Assembly (NCBI GenBank): GCA_964641965.1
Contig: CAZXLD010000056.1
Span: forward strand, 1-29,183
Source: JAJDFU01 sp964641965
GTDB lineage: Bacteria; Bacteroidota; Bacteroidia; Chitinophagales; Saprospiraceae
Length of the DNA stretch: 29,183 nucleotides
Direction of reading: 5' to 3'
Part shown: positions 7,214 to 15,001 of the stretch, in pieces
Numbering within the stretch: position 1 is the stretch's first letter
Layout of the letters: every line of letters begins with the position of its first letter
Made by a program: the position numbers and the translations under genes
The notes under the pieces: model-generated
The model's database searches: none
What the model was told of the DNA's origin: nothing
The model's input: only the letters and a program-made list of their open reading frames with translations

Positions 7214-8806
7214 ATGGAGGCTTACTACCTGAACTGCGAGCAAGTACCCCAATTTTCCAGCCGCGACCGAGCCTATATCCGAGAAGACCAGCGTTTAAGG
7301 CCATTTTACCAATACCCCGTTGAACTGGCCTCCTTTTCCCAAATCATTGAAGACAAAAAGCAGGACCAGATACCCCGCCAAGACTTGGTAGAAGTCCTTA
7401 AAGACCAGTATAGCAAGCTGCAGACAACTGAACAGGTACAAAAACGCATCGACAGTCTCCTGGAAGAATACACCTTCACTGTGGTCACAGCACACCAGCC
7501 ATCCTTATTCACCGGTCCCTTGTACTACATCTACAAAATCATCTCCTGCCTGAATTTAGCCACCAACCTGGCTGAGCACTATCCGGATTACAACTTCGTA
7601 CCGGTTTTTGTCAATGGTGCTGAAGATCACGATTTTGAAGAGATTAACCATGCACACCTGTTCGGCAAAACGATAAGCTGGAACCAAAACAAAGGTGGGC
7701 CAGTTGGGGCCCTTGCCACTGATACCCTGGCCGAACCATTGGCCGAGCTAAAAACTATTCTTGGCGATTCTGCTAATGCCAGCTCCATTTTCCAGCAAAT
7801 TGAAGAGGCCTATACCTCGCACTCCAATTACGGAGACGCCACACAACACCTGGTTAATAGTCTCTTTAAAGATCAAGGTCTGGTAGTGCTTACTATGAGT
7901 GACGCACGCCTGAAAAAGCACTTCATACCCATTATGAAGGAAGAACTGCTCGAACAGGTGTCGGCTGGATTTGTGGAAACCGCCACCCAACAATTGGAGG
8001 AGGCTGGTTTTAGCGGACAAGCCTATCCCAGGGAGATAAATCTATTTTACCTGGGCGATGGATTTCGGTCCAGATTGGTTCAAAATGAGGAGTATTGGGA
8101 AGTAATCGATCAGAATATCCGCTGGAATAAGGAAGGTTTAATACAGGAGCTAGAGCAGCGTCCTGAGCGATTTAGCCCAAATGTTGTCTTACGCCCGGTC
8201 TACCAGGAATTAATATTACCCAACCTGGCCTACATTGGTGGCGGCGGAGAAATTGCCTATTGGCTGGAACGAAAAGAACAGTTTGCTCATTTCGGTATCA
8301 ACTTTCCTATGCTGGTGCGGCGCGACTCGGTCCTTTGGGTGGATAAAGGGACTTGCCGCAAAATGGAAAAGGTAGATTTCGCCATAGAAGACCTGTTCGA
8401 AGATACGGACGAGCTGATCAAGCGATATGTGAAGGCAAATACTGAAAATGAAATCAGCCTTAAAGAGGAGCAACAAACAATCGAATCCGTATTTAAGGAT
8501 GTGCTGGAAAAGGCTGCTCAAATTGACCCTACCTTGGTGAAAACCACCAAAGCCGAATCTCAAAAAATGGTCAACAGCCTGAAGGGGCTGGAGGCCAAAC
8601 TGATTCGGGCGGAAAAAAACAATCACGATACGGCTATCAATCAAATTCGAAGCGTTCGCGAACGCCTTTTCCCGAGTAATGGCTTACAGGAACGCTATGA
8701 AAACTTTCTGACTTTCTATTTGCGATATGGGGATACCTTTTTTCAGGTCTTAATGGAAAATCAAGATCCGCTCCGCAAAAAGATGTGTGTTATCCTGGAT
8801 CGATGA
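7214..8806 (+). CDS. bshC: bacillithiol biosynthesis cysteine-adding enzyme BshC
   Basis: A 530-residue BshC homolog, close to the roughly 540 residues of the Bacillus protein. BshC joins L-cysteine to glucosaminyl-malate in the last step of bacillithiol synthesis, giving the cell its low-molecular-weight thiol. Diagnostic segments are VTAHQPSLFTGPLYYIYKI (91-109), NGAEDHDFEEINHAHLF (134-150), LPNLAYIGGGGEIAYW, and a long C-terminal coiled coil rich in Lys and Glu. I chose the ATG at 7214 (MEAYYLNCEQVP). The longer frame opens with a GTG at 7127 and adds 29 residues not expected in the family. It stands alone here, without bshA or bshB. Its stop is 12 bases from the stop of the convergent cupin gene. 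Confidence 0.93.
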   Translation: MEAYYLNCEQVPQFSSRDRAYIREDQRLRPFYQYPVELASFSQIIEDKKQDQIPRQDLVEVLKDQYSKLQTTEQVQKRIDSLLEEYTFTVVTAHQPSLFTGPLYYIYKIISCLNLATNLAEHYPDYNFVPVFVNGAEDHDFEEINHAHLFGKTISWNQNKGGPVGALATDTLAEPLAELKTILGDSANASSIFQQIEEAYTSHSNYGDATQHLVNSLFKDQGLVVLTMSDARLKKHFIPIMKEELLEQVSAGFVETATQQLEEAGFSGQAYPREINLFYLGDGFRSRLVQNEEYWEVIDQNIRWNKEGLIQELEQRPERFSPNVVLRPVYQELILPNLAYIGGGGEIAYWLERKEQFAHFGINFPMLVRRDSVLWVDKGTCRKMEKVDFAIEDLFEDTDELIKRYVKANTENEISLKEEQQTIESVFKDVLEKAAQIDPTLVKTTKAESQKMVNSLKGLEAKLIRAEKNNHDTAINQIRSVRERLFPSNGLQERYENFLTFYLRYGDTFFQVLMENQDPLRKKMCVILDR

Positions 8807-8818
8807 GCGGCAAAACCC

Positions 8819-9151
8819 TTACCCCATTTCTTTGTAGTCTACCCGAACCGGGTGAAAAATATCAATGAGTTCGCAATCTGTCAGCGCCTCACCCGAATGT
8901 GGGCTGTTTCCGGGGATCACAGCAATATCTCCAGCTTCACAGATCCGGACTTCGGTACCAATGACCAGCTTAAAAGTACCCTTCAGCAAGTGGGTTATTT
9001 GTTGATGGGGGTGACTGTGCTCGGGTAAAATGCTCCCCTGAGTCACGCGAACCTTGGATAGGGTGAGTTGGTCGGTATGAACCATCCGGGCAAAAAAGCC
9101 CGGTACGATTTCCTTTTCTTGCAATTCGTTTGAGGAAAAGAATCCAGACAT
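8819..9151 (-). CDS. small single-domain cupin protein
   Basis: A 110-residue beta-barrel cupin. Motif 1 is visible from G39 with H45 and H47 (HSHPHQQ, ending at G58), and motif 2 from G74 through PGNSPH with H85. The usual metal-binding Glu of motif 1 is Gln here (Q51), leaving three His as obvious ligands. Small cupins of this type bind sugars, amino acids or metals, or serve as isomerases or dioxygenases; none can be chosen from sequence. I took the ATG at 9151 (MSGFFSSNELQE). An in-frame ATG at 9181 would add ten residues and is possible. The gene is convergent with bshC and divergent from the lipoprotein gene. Confidence 0.85.
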   Translation of the reverse strand: MSGFFSSNELQEKEIVPGFFARMVHTDQLTLSKVRVTQGSILPEHSHPHQQITHLLKGTFKLVIGTEVRICEAGDIAVIPGNSPHSGEALTDCELIDIFHPVRVDYKEMG

Positions 9152-9234
9152 GCGTATATAATTTTTGCTCAAAATAGGCATTGGAATACCCTGGTTCGAA
9201 CGGTTTATCTACATTTAAGCAAACAAATAGACCA

Positions 9235-9873
9235 ATGAATTCACCAAGGCAAAATCCCCTTTTATTTTTTCTGGCGCTGAGCCTGCTAGTGTTGGTTACC
9301 GGCTGTGGCTCTACCAAATTCACAGCCTCCTGGCAACCCGAAGGAATGGCAAGACCAGTATCGGTCAATAAGGTTTTCGTTGCCGTTTTGACTTCACGCC
9401 TTGCAGCACGTCAGGCAGCCGAAAATGAAATTGTAAGGATGTTCGAGGCTTCCAAAATCGAAGCACGGGCAAGCATCAATGAATATGGGCCAAATTTTCG
9501 GCTCGACTCCAACAAAACAGCTGAAATCACCCGCGATCTAACGAATAAAAATTTTGACGCTGCACTGGTAGTAAGTGTGCAGGATGTAGAAAAGTCACAG
9601 CGTTACGTACCGGGAAGTACCTATCCAGCTGGATTTTACGGCTATGGCTGGGGTTATTATTACCCGTACTACGGTCGGGTTTATGAACCGGGCTATTACA
9701 CGAATACTACTACCGTGTTTTTACTTACCGATTTGTTCGACTTGCGGTCCAAAGAACTGATCTGGACGGGTCAAACCCAGTCGCTGGATCCATCAAGCCT
9801 TAATTCCTTTGTACGGGAATATGCGAAAGCTCTGCGCTCCAGGCTTAAAGCAGATAAGGCCATTGACTTGTAA
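9235..9873 (+). CDS. hypothetical lipoprotein (DUF4136-like size and layout)
   Basis: A 212-residue lipoprotein: a lysine-free, strongly hydrophobic signal FFLALSLLVLVTGC ends in a lipobox with Cys24. The mature part has a mixed alpha/beta region (about 38-120) that begins with a VNKVFVAVLTSR strand. A Tyr/Gly-rich stretch follows (133-155, with GFYGYGWGYYYPYY), then a last segment with FDLRSKELIWTGQTQS. The layout (lipoprotein signal, then a region reporting on -LIW.G.. near the end) recalls DUF4136-type outer-membrane lipoproteins, but I do not claim that family firmly. The ATG at 9235 is chosen because the longer frame opens with TTG at 9181. It is divergent from the cupin gene and convergent with accD. 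Confidence 0.75.
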   Translation: MNSPRQNPLLFFLALSLLVLVTGCGSTKFTASWQPEGMARPVSVNKVFVAVLTSRLAARQAAENEIVRMFEASKIEARASINEYGPNFRLDSNKTAEITRDLTNKNFDAALVVSVQDVEKSQRYVPGSTYPAGFYGYGWGYYYPYYGRVYEPGYYTNTTTVFLLTDLFDLRSKELIWTGQTQSLDPSSLNSFVREYAKALRSRLKADKAIDL

Positions 9874-9893
9874 CCATACGCTTGCTTTAACAT

Positions 9894-9958
9894 AGGTCAA
9901 TAGGACATGACCTCGTTGTATCCACAATGCTTCCTTTCTTAGGAGCATCGCAGGATAC
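9894..9958. terminator. two adjacent hairpins between convergent genes
   Basis: The first hairpin is AGGTCA (9894-9899) with TGACCT (9908-9913) and a loop of 8. The second is a long interrupted stem: GTATCC (9918-9923) pairs with GGATAC (9953-9958). Inside it ATGCT (9927-9931) pairs with AGCAT (9944-9948), and CCT (9933-9935) with AGG (9941-9943), closing a 5-base loop. They lie between the lipoprotein stop (9873) and the accD stop (9962). There is no T-run on either side, so action as an intrinsic terminator is uncertain, though the position suits bidirectional 3'-end formation. Confidence 0.5.
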
Positions 9959-9961
9959 CCG

Positions 9962-10810
9962 TCAGGAATTGACATCAAAGAGCAGCAGTAGATCCCCGAT
10001 CCGGCCCTTCAAGTCTTTTCGGTCCACAATGAAGTCGAGGAAACCATGCTCCAGCAAAAATTCGGAGGTCTGAAAGCCTTCCGGAAGATCCTGTTTGATG
10101 GTTTCTTTGATTACCCGAGGGCCAGCAAACCCGATCAATGCAGCCGGCTCGGCAAAATTCAAATCGCCCAGCATGGCGAAACTGGCCGTGACCCCTCCGG
10201 TGGTAGGGTCGGTTAAGAGGCTGAAATAAGGGATTCCGGCTTTAGCCAATTGGGTTAACTGAGCCGATGTTTTCGCCATTTGCATCAGGGAGAATGCCGA
10301 TTCCATCATTCTGGCCCCTCCTGATTTACTGATGATGAGCAGTGGGATATGGTTCTCCAAGGCGTGCTTGATCGACAAAGAGATTTTCTCGCCCACTACA
10401 GATCCCATACTACCTCCAATAAAGGAGAAATCCATGGCGGAAATGATCAATGGCCTTCGATTCACTTTACCTTTGGCAACACTAATCGCATCTTCCAATC
10501 CAGTTTTCTTGTGGGCCTCTTTCAGACGCTCCGGGTAGGGTTTCAGATCCGAAAACCCCAGGATGTCTACCGAATGTAATTCCGTAAATAGCTCTTCATA
10601 ATTACCATCAAAAATCAAATCGAAGTAATCATGAGAGCCAATCCGAACGTGGTAGTTACATTTAGGGCACTTCAGGAAATTTTCCTTCAGTTCCTTCATT
10701 GTACTGGTTTCCTTGCAGGCTTTGCATTTGTACCAAAGCCCTTCAGGTGCTTCTTTTTTATTGCGAGTGGCTGTTTGTATTCCGTCTTTGAGCCGTTTGA
10801 ACCAACCCAT
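9962..10810 (-). CDS. accD: acetyl-CoA carboxylase carboxyltransferase subunit beta
   Basis: A 282-residue AccD, which with AccA forms the carboxyltransferase that moves CO2 from biotin-BCCP to acetyl-CoA, giving malonyl-CoA for fatty-acid synthesis. The N-terminal four-Cys zinc ribbon is intact (C29, C32, C48, C51). The crotonase-like core is clear, with FIGGSMGSVVGEKI, the oxyanion segment SGGARMMESAFSLMQMAKTS, TDPTTGGVTASFAMLGDL and IGFAGPRVIKETI. I chose the ATG at 10810 (MGWFKRLKDG), since the longer frame opens with TTG. It lies 163 bases downstream of hemE with a promoter-like site between, so it may be expressed from its own promoter. accA is not in the window. Confidence 0.96.
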   Translation of the reverse strand: MGWFKRLKDGIQTATRNKKEAPEGLWYKCKACKETSTMKELKENFLKCPKCNYHVRIGSHDYFDLIFDGNYEELFTELHSVDILGFSDLKPYPERLKEAHKKTGLEDAISVAKGKVNRRPLIISAMDFSFIGGSMGSVVGEKISLSIKHALENHIPLLIISKSGGARMMESAFSLMQMAKTSAQLTQLAKAGIPYFSLLTDPTTGGVTASFAMLGDLNFAEPAALIGFAGPRVIKETIKQDLPEGFQTSEFLLEHGFLDFIVDRKDLKGRIGDLLLLFDVNS

Positions 10811-10930
10811 AGCTGTTTTTTGATGCCGCTGTTGCGGGAGATTCAGGAAGATGGACAAGGAGCTTAATGACTTATCTATCCCCTTGCCCTACCGTATTCG
10901 TGCCGTTTTCAAGCGGAAATTGGAGCGTTG

Positions 10931-10961
10931 CAAAGGTAAAAAACCCCCAAACAATTCGAAA
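10931..10961 (-). promoter_or_regulatory. candidate Bacteroidota promoter for accD
   Basis: Read on the minus strand: TTTC (10958-10961, one mismatch to TTTG), a 19-base spacer, and a perfect TAnnTTTG -7 element, TACCTTTG (10931-10938). Transcription would start near 10925 and give a leader of roughly 115 bases before the accD ATG. Confidence 0.5.
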
Positions 10962-10973
10962 TGGTTCAAAAGA

Positions 10974-12014
10974 TTAGGAAACGTCCGGATACCGAAATGC
11001 CTTTACTGTATTTACAAAGGTTTTTACCTGCTCCAACGGAGTATCGGGATACACCCCATGCCCAAGGTTGGCGATGTGCTGTCGACCAAAGGATGCCAGC
11101 ATTGATTGGGTGGCCGCTTGGACTTCCTCATTCTCAGCATACAATTGGCAAGGGTCCATATTCCCTTGCAACACCTTTTGAGTTCCTACCCTGTTGCGTG
11201 CTTCTTTTGGATTGGTCATCCAATCCAGCCCTACAACAGCACAGTCCAGTCCTTCCATTTCGTCCAGCAAAAAGGGAGCCCCTTTCGCAAAAAAAGTCAA
11301 TGGTACAGCTTGAATTTGCTTGCAAATCTCTTTTACATAAGGCAATACAAACTCTTGATAATGAATTGGGTGAAGATGTCCAGCCCAAGAATCGAAAAGC
11401 TGTACCAAATGGATTCCTTGCCCCACCTGTAGATGGATGTATTGGATAATGGTTTCTGAAATTTTTTCCATCAGCCGGTGCGCCAGGTGCGGCTCCTGGT
11501 ATAAAAAGCCACGGGCTTTGGAGAACGTCTTCGACCCTCCCCCTTCGATCATATAAGCCATCAGGGTCCAGGGCGCACCAGCAAATCCGATCAATGGAAC
11601 CCGCCCATCCAAAGCTTTTGTGGTGCACTGGATAGCATCGTATACATACCCCAATCGTTCGGCAGCATCCGATCCGCTTTGCAGACGTTCAATATCCTCA
11701 GAGGTTTTAATCGTTTGGGGGAAACGAGGGCCTACTTTTTCAACTAACTCATAAGGCAACCCCATGGCTTCCGGAACCACCAAAATATCTGAAAATAAAA
11801 TCGCTGCATCTACCCCCAACTCGTCCACCGGCTGAATGGTAACTTCAGCAGCCAACTCCGGTGTGGTGACCAATTCAATAAATCCGGATAGCCTGGAACG
11901 AATAGCACGGTATTGGGGCAGGATCCGTCCAGCTTGTCGCATTAACCAAACGGGAGGGCGTTCGGTCTGCTCGCCTCTCGCAGTGCGTAGCAACAAATCA
12001 TGCTTCAATTTCAT
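10974..12014 (-). CDS. hemE: uroporphyrinogen decarboxylase
   Basis: A 346-residue HemE, which removes four carboxyl groups from uroporphyrinogen III to give coproporphyrinogen III in heme synthesis, in the cytoplasm. The N-terminal signature PPVWLMRQAGR (20-30) supplies the substrate-binding R26 and R30. ILFSDILVVPEAMG holds the key Asp (D76). GFAGAPWTLMAYMIEGGGSK is the second family signature. The C-terminal part ends with NLGHGVYPDTPLEQVKTFV, also typical. Length is normal and no residue of note is missing. It stands divergent from the symporter gene. No other hem gene is present in the window. Confidence 0.97.
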   Translation of the reverse strand: MKLKHDLLLRTARGEQTERPPVWLMRQAGRILPQYRAIRSRLSGFIELVTTPELAAEVTIQPVDELGVDAAILFSDILVVPEAMGLPYELVEKVGPRFPQTIKTSEDIERLQSGSDAAERLGYVYDAIQCTTKALDGRVPLIGFAGAPWTLMAYMIEGGGSKTFSKARGFLYQEPHLAHRLMEKISETIIQYIHLQVGQGIHLVQLFDSWAGHLHPIHYQEFVLPYVKEICKQIQAVPLTFFAKGAPFLLDEMEGLDCAVVGLDWMTNPKEARNRVGTQKVLQGNMDPCQLYAENEEVQAATQSMLASFGRQHIANLGHGVYPDTPLEQVKTFVNTVKAFRYPDVS

Positions 12015-12081
12015 CCGGCAATGTTAGCATTTTCTTACCGCCCACCCCTTTTCCCTTAACATAATTTGACAGAAAGGTGTC

Positions 12082-12093
12082 GGACGGCCGTCC
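12082..12093. promoter_or_regulatory. 12-bp perfect palindrome in the hemE/symporter divergent region
   Basis: GGACGGCCGTCC is its own reverse complement and lies in the 145-base gap between the divergent hemE and symporter genes. It is 68 bases from the hemE start and 67 bases from the symporter start. It could be an operator for a dimeric regulator. A single GC-rich palindrome could also arise by chance. Confidence 0.25.
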
Positions 12094-12159
12094 AGAATAC
12101 CAGTAGATTCATTAGTCCGGATAATTCTTAATTTGCGTTTCTTAAAGGAAAACCGGCTC

Positions 12160-13584
12160 ATGAGACGCTTACCGCTTCATATTAGAATCATCATTGGACT
12201 TGGATTAGGGATCATATACGCATTTGTTTCCAGTTACCTGGGGTGGAACAAATTCACTTTGGATTGGATCAACCCTTTCGGAGATATTTTTATTCGTTTA
12301 CTCAAATTCATTGCGGTCCCATTAGTGCTGTTTTCAATCATCAGTGGAGTAGCTGCCCTACCAGACCCGAGCAAGTTGGGCCGGATGGGTGCAAAGACCC
12401 TGGTTGCCTATTTAATAACCACGGTTACGGCAGTCACCATAGGACTACTACTCGTCAACACACTGCGTCCTGGAAGCTATGTAGGCGAGGAACAACGGAT
12501 CAAGAATCGGATTAAATATGAGATCTGGGCCACCTCTACCGATGGAGTTGAAATTTTGGATAACCGTGACTTTCTCAACAATCCAGAATACCAGCCTTAC
12601 TTGGGCGAGGCAGAAGCTGCCTTTCAGGAAGAAGCTTCCAATGAAGATGTAGGCAGACGAGTAGCAGCTGCCAACGAACGCAAAGATGAAAGCCCGCTTC
12701 AATTTGTAGTCGATATGGTCCCCGAGAACATTACGGCTGCACTTTCGGATGGAGGAAAAATGCTCCAGGTCATCTTCTTTGCGATCTTTTTTGGCATTGT
12801 ACTGCTCCGGTTACCGAATGAAATCTCTCAACCGGTGGTCACACTCGTTAATAGTATCAATGAAGTTTTTTTGAAGATGGTGGAAATCATAATGGATGCA
12901 GCACCATTCTTCGTTTTTGCACTCATGGCGGGCGTAATCGCAGAAATGGCAGATACTCCAGCCGATGTACTACAGATTTTCAAGGGGTTGCTCTCCTATT
13001 CGGTAGTATTGTTAATCGGACTCTTGTTTATGATCCTGGGCTTTTATCCGGCAGTGGTTTGGCTGATCACCAGAAGATTCAAATATCATGATTTCATGCG
13101 ACGCATTAGTCCTGCACAATTTCTGGCTTTTAGTACCAGTTCGAGTGCGGCTACCCTGCCGGTGACCATGGAGTGTGTACGGGATAACCTTGGGGTTTCC
13201 CCCAGCGTAACCAACTTTGTACTACCAATCGGGGCTACCGTCAATATGGACGGTACCAGCTTGTATCAAGCTGTAGCAGTAGTGTTCATGGCCCAAATGC
13301 ACATGGTAGATCTAACCCTGGCCCAGCAGCTTACCATCGTACTTACAGCCACTCTGGCATCGATTGGATCAGCTGCAGTTCCCAGCGCGGGTTTGGTGAT
13401 GATGATTGTAGTGCTTCAATCTGTAGGTCTGAACCCCGCCTGGATTGCCATTATCTTTCCGGTTGACCGAATACTGGATATGGTACGTACTGTGGTGAAC
13501 GTTACCGGCGATGCTACCGTTTCCACTATTATAGCCATGACGGAGGGAGAGCTAAATCCACCGGAGGAAATGCAAACCGTCTAA
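12160..13584 (+). CDS. dicarboxylate/amino acid:cation symporter (DAACS, SLC1 family)
   Basis: A 474-residue inner-membrane transporter of the GltP/DctA/GltPh family, which takes up glutamate, aspartate or C4-dicarboxylates with Na+ or H+. The signatures are the serine-rich HP1 tip STSSSAATLP, the TM7 motif PIGATVNMDGTS, the HP2 region IGSAAVPSAGLVMM and the TM8 region FPVDRILDMVRTVVNVTGD. A TM8 Asp followed by R..VNVTGD is the substrate-binding pattern. The loop after TM3 is long, with about 85 acidic, hydrophilic residues (SYVGEEQRIK to about DMVPENI), whereas archaeal GltPh has a much shorter one. The start is the ATG at 12160; an upstream in-frame TTG at 12133 is less likely. Substrate and coupling ion cannot be chosen from sequence. 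Confidence 0.93.
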   Translation: MRRLPLHIRIIIGLGLGIIYAFVSSYLGWNKFTLDWINPFGDIFIRLLKFIAVPLVLFSIISGVAALPDPSKLGRMGAKTLVAYLITTVTAVTIGLLLVNTLRPGSYVGEEQRIKNRIKYEIWATSTDGVEILDNRDFLNNPEYQPYLGEAEAAFQEEASNEDVGRRVAAANERKDESPLQFVVDMVPENITAALSDGGKMLQVIFFAIFFGIVLLRLPNEISQPVVTLVNSINEVFLKMVEIIMDAAPFFVFALMAGVIAEMADTPADVLQIFKGLLSYSVVLLIGLLFMILGFYPAVVWLITRRFKYHDFMRRISPAQFLAFSTSSSAATLPVTMECVRDNLGVSPSVTNFVLPIGATVNMDGTSLYQAVAVVFMAQMHMVDLTLAQQLTIVLTATLASIGSAAVPSAGLVMMIVVLQSVGLNPAWIAIIFPVDRILDMVRTVVNVTGDATVSTIIAMTEGELNPPEEMQTV

Positions 13585-13601
13585 TCCGGGATATTCGGAT
13601 T
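13583..13601 (+). terminator. weak hairpin at the symporter stop codon
   Basis: AATCCG (13583-13588) pairs with CGGATT (13596-13601) across a 7-base loop, and the stem includes part of the TAA stop. There is no downstream T-run, so termination is only a possibility. Confidence 0.25.
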
Positions 13602-13658
13602 TAGCGCATTGAGTTCTTCTGCAGTCCGATCGAGCTTACAAAACATACAAAACTACCT

Positions 13659-14978
13659 ATGGGTAAATGGAATATTGCTAGTCTGTTGCTAGCTGGTTTG
13701 GCATTATCAGGCTGTATCCATATCGACAATGCGTTTACCGGTCTTCCGCCAGGTCCCTGGCGAGCAGAGGTATCACTCCTGAGCAATCCAGCCGGAACGC
13801 GTGTGCTAGAAGATGAGATCTCTATCGGAGTGGAAGAAATTGCCGCGGGAAAGCTACCCTTCACCTTCGAAGTGTTCTATGATTCGGATACCTCCTTTTA
13901 TATTGAAATTATAAACGGAGCCGAGCGCATCCACGTGGACGATATTACCATGGGGTTGGACAGGACAACAGGTAGAGACACCATCCAGATCAATCTACCT
14001 GGTTATGAATCCTACATCGAAGGTGAATTTGAAGAAAATGAGATCCGGGGGGAATTTGTTGCGCCTTCCAGAGGGCCGGATTATCGATTGCCCTTCCGGG
14101 CGCGGTTCGGACAAAACCATCGATTTACCCAATTACGAAAACCACCAAACATGGACCTCACCGGCCGATGGGAAGTTCAATTCGAGACAGAAACGGATCA
14201 CCCTTATCCGGCAGTTGGCATTTTTAAGCAGGAAGGAAACGAGTTGACCGGGACTTTTCTGACCGAAACCGGCGATTATCGCTATCTGGAAGGAACCATT
14301 CAGCAGGATAAATTATACCTGTCTACTTTTGACGGTGCACACTTATTTTTATTCGAAGGCAAAATCCTCGCAGATGGAACTTTGACCGGCAGCTTCCGTT
14401 CAGGTAGCCATTATCGATGTATTTGGGAAGCGGAACGCAACGATTCTGCCAAATTAAGGCCGCTTACAGAATATTTAAGCGTAATTGATCCTTCTCCTTT
14501 TGACCTTATGTTTGAACAGCCGAACGGAGAGATGTATGACATTGCCAAGGTTGAGGCAGGGGTGAAATTGATCCAGATCATGGGTACCTGGTGTCCGAAT
14601 TGCAAAGATGAAACTCGCTTTTTGAATTCTTATTTGGCAGCGAATAAGGAAAACCCTGTAACCGCACTAGCTGTAGCTTTTGAACGCAGACCAAAACAAG
14701 AGGCTTTGGCCTACCTTCCAGCTTATGCAGACCAGATGCAATTACCGTATCCGATTGCCTATGGAGGGTCAACCTCAAAGGATGAAGCCGGAAAACGGTT
14801 TTATATGCTAAATGAAATTCAGGCTTGGCCAACCCTGTTGGTTTTGGATTCGCGAAATAAAATTCGAAGAGTTTATTCAGGATTCAACGGTCCTGCTACC
14901 GAAGGCTTTCTTACATTTAAGGAGGATTTTGAGCAAATTACAAGTGAACTAATATCAGAATACCGGGCAAACCGGTAA
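13659..14978 (+). CDS. lipoprotein with C-terminal TlpA/thioredoxin-like domain
   Basis: A 439-residue lipoprotein: signal peptide with lipobox LSGC (Cys19). Residues about 35-265 are beta-rich in two similar parts, the second opening with MDLTGRWEVQF (a lipocalin-like or DUF4369-like look). The C-terminal third (about 275-435) is a thioredoxin fold with the redox motif WCPNC (C312 and C315) and the cis-Pro segment AWPTLLVLD. It is expected in the periplasm, facing from a membrane anchor, as a thiol-disulfide oxidoreductase of the TlpA/ResA type. Many Bacteroidota proteins join a DUF4369-like domain to TlpA, and this resembles that plan. It ends 23 bases before the TIR-TPR-SDR gene, so the two may share a transcript. 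Confidence 0.85.
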   Translation: MGKWNIASLLLAGLALSGCIHIDNAFTGLPPGPWRAEVSLLSNPAGTRVLEDEISIGVEEIAAGKLPFTFEVFYDSDTSFYIEIINGAERIHVDDITMGLDRTTGRDTIQINLPGYESYIEGEFEENEIRGEFVAPSRGPDYRLPFRARFGQNHRFTQLRKPPNMDLTGRWEVQFETETDHPYPAVGIFKQEGNELTGTFLTETGDYRYLEGTIQQDKLYLSTFDGAHLFLFEGKILADGTLTGSFRSGSHYRCIWEAERNDSAKLRPLTEYLSVIDPSPFDLMFEQPNGEMYDIAKVEAGVKLIQIMGTWCPNCKDETRFLNSYLAANKENPVTALAVAFERRPKQEALAYLPAYADQMQLPYPIAYGGSTSKDEAGKRFYMLNEIQAWPTLLVLDSRNKIRRVYSGFNGPATEGFLTFKEDFEQITSELISEYRANR

Positions 14979-15001
14979 ATTGAAAGTTAAATTTTCATCC
15001 C

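Noticed and set aside
8216..8644. 142-residue minus-strand frame inside bshC
   Set aside because: bshC is intact in the other direction with family motifs; the antisense frame shows no domain.
10961..11449. 162-residue plus-strand frame
   Set aside because: It runs antisense to hemE, whose catalytic motifs are intact on the minus strand; the frame has no start context or domain.
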